From: Fidelibacterota bacterium | Lineage (GTDB): Bacteria > Fidelibacterota > Fidelibacteria > Fidelibacterales > Fidelibacteraceae | Assembly (NCBI GenBank): GCA_016937825.1 | Contig: JAFGVT010000062.1 | Coordinates: 1-14,075 of the forward strand | DNA length: 14,075 bases | Direction: 5' to 3' | Shown here: piece by piece, positions 1-6,365 of the stretch | Numbering within the stretch: the first letter of the stretch is position 1 | Layout: every line of letters starts with the position of its first letter | The notes under the pieces: model-generated | Seen by the model: the letters and a program-made list of their open reading frames with translations, nothing else | Told to the model about the DNA's origin: nothing | Database searches by the model: none | Position numbers and translations under genes: made by a program

Positions 1-821
1 GGAGTGGAGAAGGTTTTATGCAAATTGATATGCGTAATGTCAAAACCCATGTCCGCCGGCTTGACGATCCCGAGCAGAGCGTTCATGTTCGCGCCATCCA
101 TGTACATCAGTCCGTCGACACCGTGCACCAGTTCGGAAAGGGTCCGGACGTTCGTTTCAAAGATCCCCAGGGTGTTGGGGTTGGTCAGCATGAAGCCGGC
201 GACCTCGTCGTTGAGCTTGGACTTCAGGTCTTCCAGATCGACCAGCCCTTCGGACGTGGACGCGACCGTGACGGCCTTGTACCCGCCGAGATGCACGGAG
301 GCCGGGTTTGTGCCGTGAGCGGAATCCGGGATCAGGACCGTGGTCTTGTGATTCCCTTTGATCCGGTGATACTGCCGCATGATCATGACTCCGGTCAGTT
401 CTCCGTGAGATCCGGCGGCGGGCTGAAGCGTAAAATGTTCCATGCCGGTGATGGCGCAGAGGTACTTTTCTACGTCATGATAGATCTTAAGCGCGGACTG
501 CAGGGTTTCTTCCCGCTGCAGGGGATGCAATTCGGACAGATCGGGATGGGCGGCGACCGCTTCATTGATCTTGGGATTATATTTCATCGTGCAGGAGCCC
601 AGAGGGTAAAAACCCTTGTCCACGTGATGGTTCAGGGTGGATAGATTGACATAATGCCGGACGACTTCCGGTTCGCTGACCTCGGGGAGATTCCCCTTTG
701 TCTCCCGTAAAAGAGAAGCGGGGATCAGTGTCTCAAGCGCTTGTTCGGGAACATCGCAGGCGGGAAGGCTGACGCTTTGCTTCCCTTCCGCGGAACGTTC
801 GATCAACAGTTTTCTGTCCAT
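1..821 (-). CDS. gcvPB: Glycine dehydrogenase (decarboxylating) subunit 2, GcvPB; 5' part, truncated by window edge
   Basis: This is the PLP-carrying subunit of the two-subunit P-protein of the glycine cleavage system. With GcvPA it decarboxylates glycine and passes the aminomethyl group to lipoyl-GcvH in the cytoplasm. Translating the minus strand from the ATG at 821-819 gives 273 whole codons that run off the left edge. Family landmarks are VSEPEVVRHY near residue 48, GFYPLGSCTMKYNPKINE near 70, DSAHGTNPASVHLGGYK mid-protein, and HINLHKTF at the end, whose lysine (K269) is the expected PLP Schiff-base residue. Full GcvPB is about 480-500 residues, so the last 40 percent or so is missing. 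The start is supported by AAGGA 8 nt upstream and by the usual family N-terminus (LLIERSAEGKQSVSLP); this is not the fused single-chain GcvP. No gcvPA, gcvH or gcvT lies upstream; partners could only be downstream, off-window, or elsewhere. Identification is secure. Confidence 0.95.
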   Translation of the reverse strand, partial: MDRKLLIERSAEGKQSVSLPACDVPEQALETLIPASLLRETKGNLPEVSEPEVVRHYVNLSTLNHHVDKGFYPLGSCTMKYNPKINEAVAAHPDLSELHPLQREETLQSALKIYHDVEKYLCAITGMEHFTLQPAAGSHGELTGVMIMRQYHRIKGNHKTTVLIPDSAHGTNPASVHLGGYKAVTVASTSEGLVDLEDLKSKLNDEVAGFMLTNPNTLGIFETNVRTLSELVHGVDGLMYMDGANMNALLGIVKPADMGFDITHINLHKTFST

Positions 822-1039
822 CTTGTCTGTCCTTATCGTTTTTCAGAACAAAAAGTTATTAAAATATTTTTCAGTATCAAAATGCTTTCGCAGAATCCTT
901 TTCGAACCGGTCGATCCTTTCGGGTCACATGGCGGAGCGGCATACTTCTTAAAAAGAAAAATAAAAATGTTTACAAAAGGCCCGGCCAAGCGGCCGTTCC
1001 ATCAGATTGTTCAAAAATGAAGGAAAGGTCACTCTTCTG

Positions 1040-1068
1040 TTTTTTCATACAGCATATTTTCGTATTAT
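1040..1068 (+). promoter_or_regulatory. Possible promoter of the protease gene
   Basis: A good -10 hexamer, TATTAT at 1063-1068, lies 22 bp before the chosen start codon. The -35 position (1040-1045) is only a T-run, so the match is weak. The position just ahead of the GGAG ribosome site is right, but there is no independent support. Confidence 0.3.
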
Positions 1069-1080
1069 AGTGCGAAACAT

Positions 1081-1084
1081 GGAG
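1081..1084 (+). promoter_or_regulatory. Ribosome binding site deciding the protease start
   Basis: GGAG sits 6 nt before the ATG at 1091. It favours that start over the upstream TTG at 1007, GTG at 1070 or ATG at 1079, and the protein then begins directly with a normal signal peptide (MKRLFSTILIF). Confidence 0.7.
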
Positions 1085-1090
1085 ATATGG

Positions 1091-4000
1091 ATGAAGCGAC
1101 TTTTTTCAACGATCTTAATATTTTTAATGAGCTCAACCTTGTCGGCAGTTCCCGCCAGCCCGGAACCCGCTCTGATCCGCTATCTCGACGGCCGCACCCT
1201 GACGGTGACCCTGCGCGGGGACGAAACCCGTTCCTGGCACGAAACCGAAGACGGCCTTCATGTCATGAAAAACGCCTCCGGGATATTCGAATATGTTCAG
1301 GCGGCCAAGGACGGAACGATTAAGACCTCCGGCGTGCGTGCACATGCGCCTGCGGAACGCAGCAAAGAAGAACGGACCTATATTTCCACCCTGCCGGAAA
1401 AGATCGTGTATCCGGCAAGCGTCCCGCCGCCGACGGTCCTGCAGGCACCGGCGGACGGACCCTTTGATCAGACGGATTTCCCGACGCTGGGCGCAAAGAA
1501 ATTTCTCCTGATCCTGGCGCAGTTCACCGACGTGACCTTCACGCACCGGCCCGACGATTTCGACAGCCTGATGAATGCAAAGGACTATACCTACAACAGT
1601 GCCTACGGTTCGGTGAACGCCTACTACAAGGCCACCTCCTTTGACCGCTTCGACCCGCATTTCGATGTGGTCGGTCCGGTCACGCTTTCCCAGGGCTACG
1701 CCTATTACGGCGCGAACGACGACGGGAATATCCAGCAGTTCGTGGCGGAAGCCATCACGCTTGCCGACCCGCTTGTGAATTACGCGGAGTATGACAACGA
1801 CGACGACGGTACCGTCGACAATATTTACATCATCTATGCCGGTTACGGCGAATGCTTCAGCGGCGCCGACCCCAACACGATCTGGCCGCACCGTTCGGCA
1901 TATTATACCGGCACCTTGTACAAGGACGGGAAATATTTCTGGGATTATTCCACCTCCATGGAATTTTACGGCACCTCCGGAACGACCCGGACCAGCATCG
2001 GGGTCGTCTGCCATGAATTCGGGCATGTCTGCGGACTTCCGGATTTTTACGATACCGATTACGGCGAAAGCGGGGGTGATTGCGGGGGACTGGGAAGCTG
2101 GGATGCCATGGCCGGCGGTTCTTGGAACGATGCGGGGAAACGACCGCCCCTCTTTAACGCCTGGTCGCGCATGTACCTGAAATGGGCCGAACCGCTTGAA
2201 TTGGGCGGCGTAAGCCACGTGACCCTTAACCCTGCGCACAGCCACAATGAAACGCGCTATTTTTTCTCATCGACCAGCGATGAGTTCTTCATGATGGAAA
2301 ACCGTCAGAAGGTCGGCTGGGATGCCGCCATTCCGGGGCACGGACTGTTGATCTTCCATGTCGACAGCCAGTACGGGAACGCCTGGAACAATAACAGCCT
2401 CAACTGCAACCCCTATCATCAGGCTTTCGACCTTGAAGAGGCGGACGGTCTCGGCAATATCACGGGATCCTACATCAATTCCGGAGATCCTTTCCCGGGG
2501 AGCACGGGCAAGACGGAATTTCTCGACAGCGGCACGCCCAATGCGCTTGACTGGGCAGGTCAGCCCAGCCGCAGTCCGATCCGGAACATCGCGGAAAACG
2601 CCGGCGTGATCTCCTTCAATTTCGGCGATACGCGGGTGGAAGCGCCGGCAAACATTGAGGCGACCGCCTTCGGTTATGATTCCGTGCGGATATCCTGGTC
2701 CCTGAACAGCACTGCGGATTCCGTGATCATGATATGGTCAACAAGCAACGGTATCGGATACCCCGACAATTTGACGCAATACCGGGTAGGTGAAAGCGCG
2801 GCAGGGGGCACGGTAATTTATAAAGGGATCGATTCGGTCTTATATCACACCGGTCTGGCTCCCGGCACAACACACTATTACAGCCTTTTCGCTTTCAACG
2901 ACAGCGCCTACACGTATTCCGACAAGATCAGCGCTTCCGCCGTCACGGCCTCACCGCCATTCTATGCGACCGACTTTGCGGACGGTCTTCCGGAAGGATG
3001 GATCATTTTCGACCGCTACGGGACCGGAACTTTTTCAACCGAAAATCCCGAGAACCGCACCTTCGGTGCCAGCACGGCCGGGAACGGGTTCATGATCATG
3101 GACAGCGAACACGCGGGAGCCGTCTCCCTGATCGATGCCGAACTGATCACGCAATCCTATAATTTCGGACTGAGCCGCTCCGTCCTGCTCCATTTTGAAC
3201 ACAAGCTCGAGATCACCGCTATTACGCTGGCGCGGATACTGTACACCGTCAACAACGGAACGACCTGGTACGAGGCGCGGCGATGGACCGCGAACACGGC
3301 CGATCCCGAGATCGTCGACATCGACCTGAGCGCCGAAGTCGCAGGTTTCCGAGACGTGAAATTCAAATTCAATTACCGCGGTACCAATGAAAAATATTGG
3401 TGCATCGATGATTTCCAGATCAGTTCGGCGCTGGATACCGGCCTGGCGGCGGGCTTCCATACGGCCCGGACCGCCGGATCCAAACCGCTGACCGTTCATT
3501 TTATGAACACAACGGTTTCGAAACCCGACACGGCCGACACCTATATCTGGGAATTCGGCGACGACGGCAATTTCTATTATGATAAAGAGCCGGTTCACAC
3601 CTATCTGAGTTCAGGGATCTATTCCGTTTCCCTGACCGTGAACAAAGGGGAAAGCCAATCCCTGTGCAGCAAAGAGAATTATATCCGCGTCGTCAATGAC
3701 GCGCCGGTCGCGGCGGGAGACAGAGATACCCTGGACGTACGGAAAAATGCCGCGACGGTATTTGATCTGAACACTCTGTTCAGCGACCCCAACGGCGATC
3801 CGCTGACCTTCAGCTGGAGCGGCAACAGCGAGAACCTGAGCATTACGGCGCAAAGCGATTCGCTTGTGGAGATCCGGCCGGCCGCCGATTATCTCGGCAC
3901 TGAGACCGTGACCTTTGTGGCGGAAGACAATGAAGGGGACACCGTTTCACGTGCTTTGGACATCTGGGTAAGCGAGACGGGGATCGATATCGGCGTGCCT

Positions 4001-4264
4001 GCGGAGTTCATCTGTGAACAGAACTACCCGAATCCCTTCAATCCCGCAACCACGATCCGGTATCAGCTGCCCGAATCCCGGAAGGTTTCCCTGACGGTGT
4101 ACAGCCTGAACGGAAGCCCGGTCCGGACGCTGGTCGAAGGGGTCCAGGAAGCCGGATATTATACGGTCCGCTTCACCGCCGCCGGCCTGCCCAGCGGTGT
4201 CTATCTTTACCGTCTGGTCGCCGGGAAGGATGGAATGACCAAGAAAATGATCCTCATGAAATAA
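1091..4264 (+). CDS. Secreted M6 family (immune inhibitor A-like) metalloprotease with T9SS sorting domain
   Basis: This is an extracellular zinc protease of 1057 residues. A signal peptide covers residues 1-22 (KR, hydrophobic core, likely cut after VPA). A propeptide-like region follows (LDGRTLTVTLRGDE, WHETEDGLHVMK). The catalytic domain carries HEFGHVCGLPD at 308-318; H308, H312 and D318 fit the M6 HExxHxxGxxD zinc site and E309 is the catalytic base. Further on are an FN3-like domain (about 515-617), a jelly-roll/MAM-like domain (about 623-776, ending CIDDFQI), a PKD domain (about 786-867, YIWEFGDDG) and a cadherin-like domain (about 870-958, opening NDAPV). The C-terminal T9SS type A sorting domain (about 972-1057) contains NYPNPFNPATTIRY and GVYLYRL. 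The binding modules suggest action on proteins or polysaccharide surfaces; the substrate is unknown. It appears monocistronic with its own terminator. M6 and T9SS assignments rest on motif recognition and are strong; the domain edges are approximate. Confidence 0.93.
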   Translation: MKRLFSTILIFLMSSTLSAVPASPEPALIRYLDGRTLTVTLRGDETRSWHETEDGLHVMKNASGIFEYVQAAKDGTIKTSGVRAHAPAERSKEERTYISTLPEKIVYPASVPPPTVLQAPADGPFDQTDFPTLGAKKFLLILAQFTDVTFTHRPDDFDSLMNAKDYTYNSAYGSVNAYYKATSFDRFDPHFDVVGPVTLSQGYAYYGANDDGNIQQFVAEAITLADPLVNYAEYDNDDDGTVDNIYIIYAGYGECFSGADPNTIWPHRSAYYTGTLYKDGKYFWDYSTSMEFYGTSGTTRTSIGVVCHEFGHVCGLPDFYDTDYGESGGDCGGLGSWDAMAGGSWNDAGKRPPLFNAWSRMYLKWAEPLELGGVSHVTLNPAHSHNETRYFFSSTSDEFFMMENRQKVGWDAAIPGHGLLIFHVDSQYGNAWNNNSLNCNPYHQAFDLEEADGLGNITGSYINSGDPFPGSTGKTEFLDSGTPNALDWAGQPSRSPIRNIAENAGVISFNFGDTRVEAPANIEATAFGYDSVRISWSLNSTADSVIMIWSTSNGIGYPDNLTQYRVGESAAGGTVIYKGIDSVLYHTGLAPGTTHYYSLFAFNDSAYTYSDKISASAVTASPPFYATDFADGLPEGWIIFDRYGTGTFSTENPENRTFGASTAGNGFMIMDSEHAGAVSLIDAELITQSYNFGLSRSVLLHFEHKLEITAITLARILYTVNNGTTWYEARRWTANTADPEIVDIDLSAEVAGFRDVKFKFNYRGTNEKYWCIDDFQISSALDTGLAAGFHTARTAGSKPLTVHFMNTTVSKPDTADTYIWEFGDDGNFYYDKEPVHTYLSSGIYSVSLTVNKGESQSLCSKENYIRVVNDAPVAAGDRDTLDVRKNAATVFDLNTLFSDPNGDPLTFSWSGNSENLSITAQSDSLVEIRPAADYLGTETVTFVAEDNEGDTVSRALDIWVSETGIDIGVPAEFICEQNYPNPFNPATTIRYQLPESRKVSLTVYSLNGSPVRTLVEGVQEAGYYTVRFTAAGLPSGVYLYRLVAGKDGMTKKMILMK

Positions 4265-4292
4265 TAAGACGCCGGGCATAAAGCAACAAAAT

Positions 4293-4319
4293 AAAGGGGC
4301 ACATGATTTGTGCCCTTTT
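4293..4319 (+). terminator. Rho-independent terminator of the protease gene
   Basis: GGGCACA (4297-4303) pairs perfectly with TGTGCCC (4309-4315) across a 5-nt TGATT loop. A G-T pair and three A-T pairs extend the stem, and TTTTT follows at 4316-4320. It lies about 30 bp after the protease stop. The complementary strand also has a T-rich tail (TTTATTTT), so it could act in both directions. Confidence 0.85.
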
Positions 4320-4350
4320 TATGTGGGCGATGCATTTTTAAAAAACCTGA

Positions 4351-4371
4351 AAAAACTTGAGGCAAGTTTTT
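4351..4371. repeat. 21-bp palindrome, copy 1
   Basis: AAAAACTTG (4351-4359) and CAAGTTTTT (4363-4371) are perfect inverted arms around the loop AGG. Copy 2 lies exactly 140 bp downstream and differs at one loop base. The T-tail makes it terminator-like on both strands, but a dedicated terminator already lies about 30 bp upstream. Confidence 0.8.
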
Positions 4372-4460
4372 ATTAAAAATCGTGATAAAAATCACATAAT
4401 GAGCCTCAAATGGAAATAAAATGCTTTTTTGTGTGATGCTGGACACAAATTGATTTATAA

Positions 4461-4483
4461 CTCTTGACAAGACTTGACAAGAG
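4461..4483. promoter_or_regulatory. Tandem CTTGACAAG dyads, possible operator
   Basis: Two copies of CTTGACAAG (4463-4471 and 4473-4481) are separated by one A and flanked by CT and AG. The whole 23 bp is a palindrome apart from its centre base and one A/A mismatch on each side. CTTG/CAAG half-sites are also the core of the two neighbouring 21-bp palindromes, with 3-nt rather than 1-nt spacing. Each copy contains a consensus -35 hexamer, TTGACA; the first has GATAAA 18 bp later (4488-4493), a weak -10. No plus-strand gene follows. A DNA-binding site is inferred, not shown. Confidence 0.4.
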
Positions 4484-4490
4484 AAGAGAT

Positions 4491-4511
4491 AAAAACTTGG
4501 GGCAAGTTTTT
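4491..4511 (-). terminator. 21-bp palindrome, copy 2; likely terminator of the trpS operon
   Basis: AAAAACTTG (4491-4499) and CAAGTTTTT (4503-4511) form a 9-bp stem around GGG (CCC on the minus strand). Read on the minus strand it lies 37 bp after the trpS stop codon and ends in TTTTT, a plausible intrinsic terminator with a modest AT-rich stem. It is the second copy of the repeat at 4351-4371. Confidence 0.55.
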
Positions 4512-4547
4512 AAAAAATAAAAAAAATAAAATCATTCATACTTCTGA

Positions 4548-5546
4548 TCAATTGATCCCGAGAGCGTTTCGCACCCGCTCCACCGTTGCTGAAGCGATCG
4601 GGCGGGCTTTTTCGGCCCCTTCTTTCAGGATTCGCTCAATGCGGGACGGATCTTGCATGAAGCGCTCGTATTTTTCACGCATGGGTGCGAGATAGGCGTC
4701 CATAGCCTCGAAGAGCTCCTGCTTCGCCTGTCCCCAGCCCATGCCGCCGGCCAGATAGCGTTCGCGGGCGGCCGCCTGCTCTTCGGGAGCAGCAAATAGC
4801 TGATACAGACTGAAAAGGTGGGCGTCTTCGGGATTTTTCGGTTCGTCGACGCCCTGACTGTTCGTGACGATCTTCATAACGATCTTGCGGAGCTGTTTGG
4901 AGGGGATGAACAGCGGGATGACATTGTCGTAGCTCTTGCTCATCTTGCGTCCGTCCAGGCCTGCGACGACCTGGGTCGTTTCGCTGATGACAGGTTCGGG
5001 AACGGTCAGAAGGTCTTTTCCGTAAGCGAAGTTGAGCGACTGCGCGATATCCGCGGCCATTTCCACGTGCTGTTTCTGATCTTTCCCGACGGGGACCAGA
5101 TTGGTGTTGAAAAGAAGAATATCCGCGGCCATGAGAACGGGGTAAGTGTAAAGGCCCATATTGACGCCCGCGTCCGGGTCGTTCCCCGCCTGGGTGTTCT
5201 CCTGAACGCAGGCCTTGTAGGCGTGAGCCCGGTTCATCAGGCCCTTGGATGTGAAGGCCATCAGAATGGTCGTCAGCTCAAAGGTCTCCGGGATGTCGGA
5301 CTGCCGGTAAAACAGCATGGTGTCGGGATCCAGACCGCAGGCCAGCCAGGTGGCGGCAAGTTTATAGGTGAGCTCCTTGAGTAAAACGGGATCCTTCAGG
5401 GTGTTCAGGGCATGATAATCCGCGATAAAATAGCGGGCTTCATAACGAGCCGCCAGTTCGATGGCCGGTTTAATGGCGCCGAAATAATTTCCGATATGAG
5501 GAATGCCGGTGGGTTTGATCCCGGTCAGACAGACGTTAGATTTCAT
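4548..5546 (-). CDS. trpS: Tryptophanyl-tRNA synthetase
   Basis: This cytoplasmic class Ic aminoacyl-tRNA synthetase charges tRNA-Trp using ATP. It has 332 residues, the usual bacterial TrpRS length. The class I signatures are PHIGN at 16-20 (HIGH-type motif after GIKPTG) and KMSKS at 201-205. Family segments visible between them include FIADYHAL, YPVLMAADILLF and VPVGKDQKQHVE. The ATG is preceded by AGGA 6 nt upstream and overlaps the TGA of the NlpC/P60 gene as ATGA, so the two are probably translationally coupled. It is the last gene of a three-gene minus-strand operon. A tRNA synthetase behind a wall peptidase is probably only a shared transcript. No missing key residue was seen. Confidence 0.97.
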   Translation of the reverse strand: MKSNVCLTGIKPTGIPHIGNYFGAIKPAIELAARYEARYFIADYHALNTLKDPVLLKELTYKLAATWLACGLDPDTMLFYRQSDIPETFELTTILMAFTSKGLMNRAHAYKACVQENTQAGNDPDAGVNMGLYTYPVLMAADILLFNTNLVPVGKDQKQHVEMAADIAQSLNFAYGKDLLTVPEPVISETTQVVAGLDGRKMSKSYDNVIPLFIPSKQLRKIVMKIVTNSQGVDEPKNPEDAHLFSLYQLFAAPEEQAAARERYLAGGMGWGQAKQELFEAMDAYLAPMREKYERFMQDPSRIERILKEGAEKARPIASATVERVRNALGIN

Positions 5547-6355
5547 GATAGTTCCTTTCCGATAAACATCCTGATCGAATAAATGCCTTCCAGCATGCGG
5601 TCAAGTTTTTCAGAATAGTGCGGCGCGGCAGGATCAAAGCTGTTCAGCTTGACCTCGCCGGATGAATGAATGAATTCGGGCGTGTTGCGCATGATCGCGA
5701 CATGCGTGATGCGCCCTTTGTCGTTCTGAAAGAAGGCCAGGTCGCTGGGTTCGGCTTCGGAGAGTTTGACCGGGTGTTCTTTCAGGACCTTGATCTGCTG
5801 GCTGGCGTCCCGTGGAAGCGCGATCCCCGCGAGTCCGAAACAGAGCTGGGTGATCCCGGAACAATCGCAGCCGTTCTCGGTCTTTCCGCCCCAGAAATAG
5901 GCCGTGCCCAGCAAACGGGCAGCAAGAGAGAGGATGATCTCGCGCTGGCCGGAGGCCGGCAGAACATCCTGATGCAAAAAGGCGTGTTTCCCGTCCGGCA
6001 TCAGCACCTCGTAGAGACGGTCCTGTTCACGGAAAAAGGGAAAGGATGCGCCCATGACGGCGACGGCATCGCGCGGGCCGTCAACCCCGGACTGAAAACG
6101 GATCGCCAGATGCGGCGTGTGGATCCTGACGTGCGGCAGAGTGCTGATCTGGGACGCCATCGCCTCGCTGAGATCCAGGGTGGAGAAATTTTGCGTCCAT
6201 CCTTCGTAGCCGTCGGGAAGACGGAGCCGGACCCAGTCTTCGCGGACATCCAGTACCGCGGCAATCTCCCACATCACGCCCTGGGTCACGATCTGAGAGG
6301 AAAATGAGGCATCTTCATAAAAATTCGCAAAAGGGATCTTGATGATCTTTTTCAT
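5543..6355 (-). CDS. NlpC/P60 family peptidase with N-terminal SH3-like domains
   Basis: This is a predicted cysteine peptidase for gamma-D-glutamyl-diaminoacid bonds of peptidoglycan peptides. It has 270 residues. About residues 1-135 resemble two bacterial SH3-like domains (EDWVRLRLPDGYEGWTQ is typical), as in YkfC-type enzymes. The NlpC/P60 domain begins near 140 with YFWGGKTENGCDCSG: C165 is the nucleophile, H218 (ITHVAI) the general base, and H230 (FIHSSG) the probable third polar residue. No signal peptide is present (the N-terminus is MKKIIKIPFANFYEDAS), so a cytoplasmic muropeptide-recycling role is inferred rather than wall cleavage outside. GGAG lies 5 nt before the start. It follows the DUF92 fusion gene by 10 bp and overlaps trpS by 4 bp. 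The family call is strong; the exact substrate is inferred. Confidence 0.92.
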   Translation of the reverse strand: MKKIIKIPFANFYEDASFSSQIVTQGVMWEIAAVLDVREDWVRLRLPDGYEGWTQNFSTLDLSEAMASQISTLPHVRIHTPHLAIRFQSGVDGPRDAVAVMGASFPFFREQDRLYEVLMPDGKHAFLHQDVLPASGQREIILSLAARLLGTAYFWGGKTENGCDCSGITQLCFGLAGIALPRDASQQIKVLKEHPVKLSEAEPSDLAFFQNDKGRITHVAIMRNTPEFIHSSGEVKLNSFDPAAPHYSEKLDRMLEGIYSIRMFIGKELS

Positions 6356-6365
6356 AGGGCTCCGA

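Larger units (their letters stand above)
822..1090. other. AT-rich divergent intergenic spacer between gcvPB and the protease gene
   Basis: This 269-bp stretch holds no credible gene; the short frames across it lack ribosome sites and family features. It must carry the promoters for gcvPB (minus) and the protease (plus). A GC-rich dyad, CGGCC-AAGC-GGCCG, sits at 983-996 in otherwise AT-rich DNA. It has no U-run on the plus side and no minus-strand gene ending before it, so it does not look like a terminator. No glycine riboswitch signature was recognised in the gcvPB leader by eye. Confidence 0.6.
4265..4547. other. Convergent AT-rich spacer with terminators and palindromes, no gene
   Basis: This 283-bp gap separates the 3' ends of the protease (plus) and trpS (minus). 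No coding region is credible: an 87-codon minus frame at 4207-4470 overlaps the protease end and has no recognisable features. The spacer holds the protease terminator, two copies of a 21-bp palindrome, smaller dyads GTGAT-AAAA-ATCAC (4382-4395) and TTTGTGT-8 nt-ACACAAA (4428-4449), tandem CTTGACAAG dyads, and poly-A/T tracts. The 12-bp palindrome GATCAATTGATC (4546-4557) spans the trpS stop codon. Confidence 0.75.

Noticed and set aside
18..644. 208-codon plus-strand open frame at the left edge
   Set aside because: The minus strand of the same DNA encodes an unmistakable GcvPB; this frame has no protein-family character.
822..960. Glycine riboswitch before gcvPB
   Set aside because: The leader was read for the conserved glycine-aptamer core and nothing convincing was seen; a covariance-model search would settle it.
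1133..2245. 370-codon minus-strand open frame inside the protease gene
   Set aside because: Antisense to the catalytic domain, with no ribosome site or recognisable features. Long antisense frames are common in GC-rich coding DNA.
4207..4470. 87-codon minus-strand frame in the convergent spacer
   Set aside because: It overlaps the protease C-terminus, crosses the terminator and has no ribosome site or known motif.
4351..4511. CRISPR array
   Set aside because: There are only two repeat copies, 140 bp apart, with no uniform spacers and no cas genes.
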